This document shows, piece by piece, positions 59,510-64,000 of a stretch of 64,000 bases of DNA. Within the stretch, counting starts at the first letter, position 1. Each line of letters opens with the position of its first letter. The position numbers were made by a program, and so were the translations under genes. Where the stretch lies: positions 1,183,019 to 1,247,018 of the forward strand of contig NMRA01000042.1 of assembly GCA_002633005.1 (NCBI GenBank), in the 5' to 3' direction. This stretch comes from Phoronis australis (taxonomy: Eukaryota > Phoronida > Phoronidae). The notes below the pieces were generated by a model that was not told the origin of the DNA, did no database searches, and was given only the letters and a program-made list of their open reading frames with translations.

Positions 59510-62500
59510 TCATATAACTTCAAACTCTGGTGAGTCAGGTGGCCTCGAAGTCTGGGGCGACCGACCATCACTGCTGGCATCCGAACTCAGGTGGAAACTA
59601 GACGGAGACAGTGACTCCCTCTGTAGTTCAGATTCCAGTCTCTCCAGCACTGACTTGGGCATGTCTCGTTCTTTACTGCGCTTGTGTTTGTGTTTCTTGT
59701 GTTTGCTCTTTTTCTTCTTCTTCTTTGTCCTCAACAAAGACTTGGCATTGGTGCTAACATCGGGGTCGCTACGGTTAGCTGTTTCCATGGAGTCCAGACT
59801 GATGTGTTGTGGATAATTACTATAACTGTACGGAGGAGTCTGCTTATCAGCTGCAAAGATGATGGAGATATTACATCAGTACACAATCGTAGCAATTATA
59901 ATAATAATAACAGTAACGGCAATTTTAAAGCTCTGATCAAATGTTTTTTTACTTTTGTAGTAGCCTTACAAATCTGTCCAAGTCAAACCGAGCTTAGTGA
60001 AGGTTAATACTGTGTCACGTCATTTGACATTAATCTACAAGCTTGCGTTTCCTTGCTGCGTTACTAGCCAGAGCCATAAAAGATTATTCAAAGCAGGCTT
60101 GTCAAAAATCTTGAATAAGCTTGTTGGGTCATTGCCATTTTCAACCTTTTACAAGCAAAGTAAAAGCTGGATCTTGCTAATCATTATTGAGCAAGCTCCA
60201 ATAGAAGTGCTCGCCAGTAATATTCTGCAAGTGAGCTAAAACAAAGTCTTCTACGTTTTTAGCAAGATTATCCAAGCTTAGAGTGGAGCCTCAAATAAGG
60301 TACACAGAAAAAGCTTGAATAATATTGTCTAAGCTTGAATAATATTGTCTAAGCTTGAATAATATTGTCTAAGCTTGAATAATACTGTTTGAGCCTGAAA
60401 ATATCATTTTTAGCTTGAATAGTCTTGCAAGTACGGATCATTCAAGCTTGATGAATTGTGTTGTAACCCTCTTACTCAAACCTGAAGCCAGATTGTTGGG
60501 ACTAGTCGAAAGTTGTGAGCAACATTTAGCTCATACGTGGAAATATTAAAACGTACAAGAAAAAAATTGTGGTTGAAAAGTTCATTTCTTATCAAATAGT
60601 CTAATTCATACAGCTTTTGGTTAACGCTTACTCAGCCTAGTTTTTGAAAAGCAGACAGGTAGGTGTCAAGAATTTCACATGGGAAATAACTTAGGCCCAA
60701 AACAACAATGCATAACGCCAGGCTTCTGCAACACAAAAGCATCACAAAATGCATTGTGTAAATTTCAAATGTTCATATCTACTGTATCCATTCAGATTAC
60801 AACCCACAGCTTTTTAAATGAGAAACAAGTCAAAGTACATGTCATAATTAAGTCAAGGGTCAGGCCAAAAGTCTTTGCTCAGGCCAAAAGTCAAGGGACA
60901 AGACCAAAGTCAAGTGAAGGGCATTAAGCAAGTTACTGCACATTAGAAATTGAAAATGAAATTTTGCAAATTCTGGTGAAATTTGTGTACACCAGTTTTT
61001 GTACGGGTATGTTTACAGCACTGTAACAACCGCACATGAACATGAGCAGGTCTTATAGACAGCGTGTGTCTAATTATATTCAATGGAAACCGATACCGTT
61101 GAGAAACATGAACCTTACCATGTTCATCAAATGTGCCCACTGCTTCGCCTAAGTTCACAGGCTGCGTAGTCTGCTGAAAATAGACAAAACACTATACAAT
61201 ACCTTGACACAAATACTTTTAGCTAGTGTATGCTAAGAACCATTCACCATTTTACAAGTACCAAAAACCTCATCAATTTCAGACAAAAATAATTGCCAAA
61301 ATTATCATTTTTCCTTTTTCAAGCCATTAATTTGGTGCAATGTATCTTTTATGAAAAATAGAGATAATAAAATTTCAATTGTGCACCATATTGTGTCCTA
61401 AATTGATACGATTTTACCGTGTGATGGGAATGTTACCATCAAAATGTCCCCAGTACAGATCATCAAAAAGTCCTGCAACGAGGACAAGATAGATAAGTCC
61501 ACAGGTGCAGGTGCCCCAGCACAAGTTGCCCCCTCAACAATATGATCAACAGCAAGAGATCGTGTGGACAGAGAAGTTGAACTCATTTCGTCGAGGTATA
61601 ACAAGTTGACCTTGATTACCTTGTCACCGCTCAAAGGCTCGTGTGGATGGAAGTAGTGTCGCAACAACTGGACTTCTGTGGTTATCTACTTTGTGGCCGA
61701 TCCTCATACTTAAATAAATTGTGGTGACTGATCTTAGGATAAATCTTGCCCGATTTAGTGGCCAGTGTTCTCATTTTCAACATTCAAAGACACATATTAT
61801 ACTAGGATTTTTTGTCTCATAAAATGGTCTTGCAACATTACTGAGTTGACCACGAGTTTGCAATGACCGACTTCTGAAATATCTCTATCTACCTGATCAG
61901 AAGTGTTGAGAATATCCACTACACTGGAGTCAGACTGATGGCCAGACAGAGTGCGAGGCTTGACAGGTCTCTCTGGGGATGTCTCCTGTGAGAGAAAATA
62001 ATGCAATGCAATACAATTACAAAGAATTGAAAATAAATTAATGTCACCTGGCAACTTTTTCAACTACTAATACACAGCAACAGCAGGTATGCAGCTTTGC
62101 TTCTTTCAGCACGCACACACCAAATAGTTGACTGGGTGCCACAGACTGGTTTGCTTGTTTACATAGTACACATTGAAAGTACTACAGGTTGAATGGGTGA
62201 TTTGGTGGTTGCATGTCTGAGAGCCTTTGGCAGGTACTAAATTGGATTAAAAACTGCCATGTAACAAATGCTTTGCTTCTACTTATTGTCTTAGAATGCA
62301 CAGGCAACTGTGGGAAGGAATTATAACATCTCAGATTCATCTCCATTTAGGTAAAATTAGGAGTGTTTAAGCAGCAAGTTTGTATTGCGTGACGTGAATA
62401 TGATGCCAGTATCATTGACTTTCACCGTTTATTTTCCTTACTGCCAGGACCTTGAGACAAGTATTGTACACAGCTGAGGCTAGACCTGACTGCCCCCTAT

Positions 62501-63530
62501 TGGAGAGACTGTCCATTAAGGATGTTGAGTGCAAATGGAATGTTGTGTTTAAGAAAACATACATATGGTATGTGAAGGATTCCTAATCTAGCACACACAG
62601 GGCAACCTGCCAATCATGAAGAGCAACAGTTCAACCCTATCTCTGCAGAAACAACAATGTTAAGACACCTTAATCCTATGCAAAAAGCCATAGCCATCAT
62701 TTGCCAAAACAGACCTTGAATGTGAAAATGTCATCCACGGGCACCGGTGACTTGGAGATACTACTGAGGCAAGGTCGTTTTGGTGACTCCTGTGGAGGTG
62801 AAGCATGTTTCCGCTTACGACTGTCTCTCGGTTCTTCTACACTTTCAAACGACTCGGACAGGAAGTCAACAACGCTTTCTGGCGCAGTATCCAAGACATC
62901 CTGAAAAAATAATTAAATGTGTTTGAAATAACATGAAACAATGAGGACAAAAAAACAGGATATAATATGCTTAGGTAAAAGGTTCTAGAGACCATCAAAG
63001 TTTAATCGAAATTCTGACATGAATATTGACAAATTGTTGTGCATTCTTTTAATAAATTTTTAGTTTCTCAAATTAGATTTGATTAGGAATTTTTTTACTC
63101 AGACAAGTTTTGAATAAACTTAGGTGGTCTAGGGTCCTGAAATACAAACTGGTTGACAGTGTATATTTAATAATATTGTCTCTTAAAAATTTTTAAACAA
63201 ACTTATCTAAAAACTGCAATGAATACACAGAAATGTTGAACTTTCAACATTTGACTCTGGTCATCAAATACAGATCGGATCTTAGTAGGAGTCATTTATA
63301 ATGAATGTTACTTTCAGCTGAAAGTTCTCAGTTTGTTGAGCCATAAAAATGACATTTGCAAGAACTGACATCAAACTGTCTCTCAAGCTGGCAAACATCG
63401 ACAATACAACCAGCACATGCTGTAATAGGCAATAAATCCCCAATGTGCTTACAGTATCCTCCACTTCCTCTGGTACAATGGAAGGATTCACCTTTGTCTT
63501 GCACTCTTTCAAGTTGACCACCATTACAGA
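59510..63530 (-). CDS. Unrecognised Lys/His-rich, probably nuclear protein, 5'-partial
   Basis: Six in-frame exons in coding order (+ coordinates): 63453-63530, 62715-62900, 61893-61985, 61620-61685, 61119-61173, 59510-59850 (stop). They total 272 residues of the C-terminal part, and the phases agree at every join. The fourth exon (VQLLRHYFHPHEPL) is the least certain because a longer donor choice is also open. Visible features are an acidic start (VPEEVED), a Ser/Pro-rich basic stretch (SRKRKHASPPQESPKRP) like a bipartite nuclear signal, and a run of lysines followed by SKHKKHKHKRSKERD. A helical segment (KSVLERLESELQRES) and a Ser-rich acidic tail ending SPEFEVI follow. Such K/H-rich tails occur in several transcription and mRNA-processing factors, but I do not recognise the family. 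The 5' end is beyond the window. Confidence 0.68.
60311..60430. repeat. 20-bp tandem repeat (aagcttgaataatattgtct)
   Basis: Four near-identical units at 60311-60390, then two degenerate ones to about 60430. It lies in the last intron of the Lys/His-rich gene. Related agcttgaat fragments recur from about 60037 onward, so the array grew from a locally repeated motif. Confidence 0.92.
61262..61418. mobile_element. GGTAAAATC-type MITE, copy 3
   Basis: It shares the segment agacaaaaataattg and the terminal (t)cctaaattgatacgattttacc with copy 1. It is shortened to about 157 bp and lies in an intron of the Lys/His-rich gene. Confidence 0.65.
61986..62714 (-). other. Intron of the Lys/His-rich gene, nothing recognised
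   Basis: 0.7 kb between the exons at 62715-62900 and 61893-61985. No repeat or RNA gene seen. Confidence 0.45.
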
Positions 63531-64000
63531 CTGAAACAAACATGGCCAAACACTTAAAATGCATCAGGGCATAAGGCAAACAAACCCAAATCGCATAAAC
63601 TGAACAACAACATTATGCAAATTCTGAATGTTTAATTGACAAAGTAAACAACGCAATTGGTTAAATTTTTAGTATGACGTAACTAAGTTAAGTTAGCAAC
63701 AGTGATGTTGGGTAATCCAACACCACAGAACAATTTTTACGCATTTCCAGCTTTCAGCAACAGTCCAAATGGTCCAATGGATAATGTTTTATGAGGCCAA
63801 GCCCAGGAATATGAGGAAATAAACACACAGACCATTGTACTCTCTATGGCCCTTACAGACTGAAACCCAGTTCCAGCAAAACTCACAAAAAGACATTTCC
63901 TTTAATTCTAAAAACACAAGAACACTCAAAGATGGAACGAAATGTATTTTTTGCCCTTAACAACAAAAGCAACAAGCACGGAATATTCAAGGCAAAAGCA
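63531..64000 (-). other. Intron or upstream part of the Lys/His-rich gene
   Basis: No convincing further exon. A second tttcagTCTGTAA string near 63853-63865 resembles the acceptor of the 63530 exon, but the sequence after it gives no usable frame and donor. Confidence 0.35.

Overview
This window is nuclear DNA from an animal, most likely an invertebrate. The genes are split into many short exons with GT-AG introns of about 0.1 to 3 kb. The DNA is AT-rich and full of small transposons, and the encoded proteins closely match known metazoan families. I lean towards an invertebrate deuterostome (hemichordate, echinoderm or amphioxus type), but the sequence alone does not settle this. The assembly has a 97-base gap (38603-38699) and one isolated N (19523).

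Layout from left to right: (1) the 3' part of a MAP-kinase-interacting kinase gene (MKNK, + strand, coding exons 826-3697), with its N-terminus outside the window; (2) a complete phosphoglucomutase gene (PGM1, - strand, 18782 down to 7356, ten exons, 561 residues), tail to tail with MKNK; (3) a complete SLC38A9 gene (+ strand, 19070-33995, thirteen exons, 509 residues), head to head with PGM1 across a 287-base promoter that carries a perfect palindromic CRE; (4) a repeat-rich stretch (about 34-39.4 kb) with a large fold-back element and a decayed LINE on either side of the gap; (5) a complete YTHDC1 gene (+ strand, 39490-56799, sixteen exons, 629 residues); (6) the 3' half of an unrecognised Lys/His-rich, probably nuclear, protein gene (- strand, 63530 down to 59510), tail to tail with YTHDC1.

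I rebuilt the gene models exon by exon. Every junction keeps the reading frame. The PGM1 total (561 residues) is one less than human PGM1 (562). In YTHDC1 the spacing of the m6A-pocket residues is the same as in the human protein. The genes do not form one pathway: MKNK phosphorylates eIF4E, PGM1 interconverts glucose phosphates, SLC38A9 signals lysosomal arginine to mTORC1, and YTHDC1 is the nuclear m6A reader.

The unusual content lies in the introns and intergenic DNA. There is a 1.3 kb fold-back element with arms of about 300 bp (36977-38318) and a 1.4 kb element flanked by TTAA duplications in PGM1 intron 1. Two Harbinger-like MITEs with TWA target duplications lie 49 kb apart. A second MITE family with GGTAAAATC ends has three copies. 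Other finds are a nested MITE with a near-perfect hairpin core, a degenerate duplicate of an SLC38A9 exon, and a compact insert with an 18-bp target duplication and a predicted stem-loop. No CRISPR array, rRNA or intact tRNA gene was seen.
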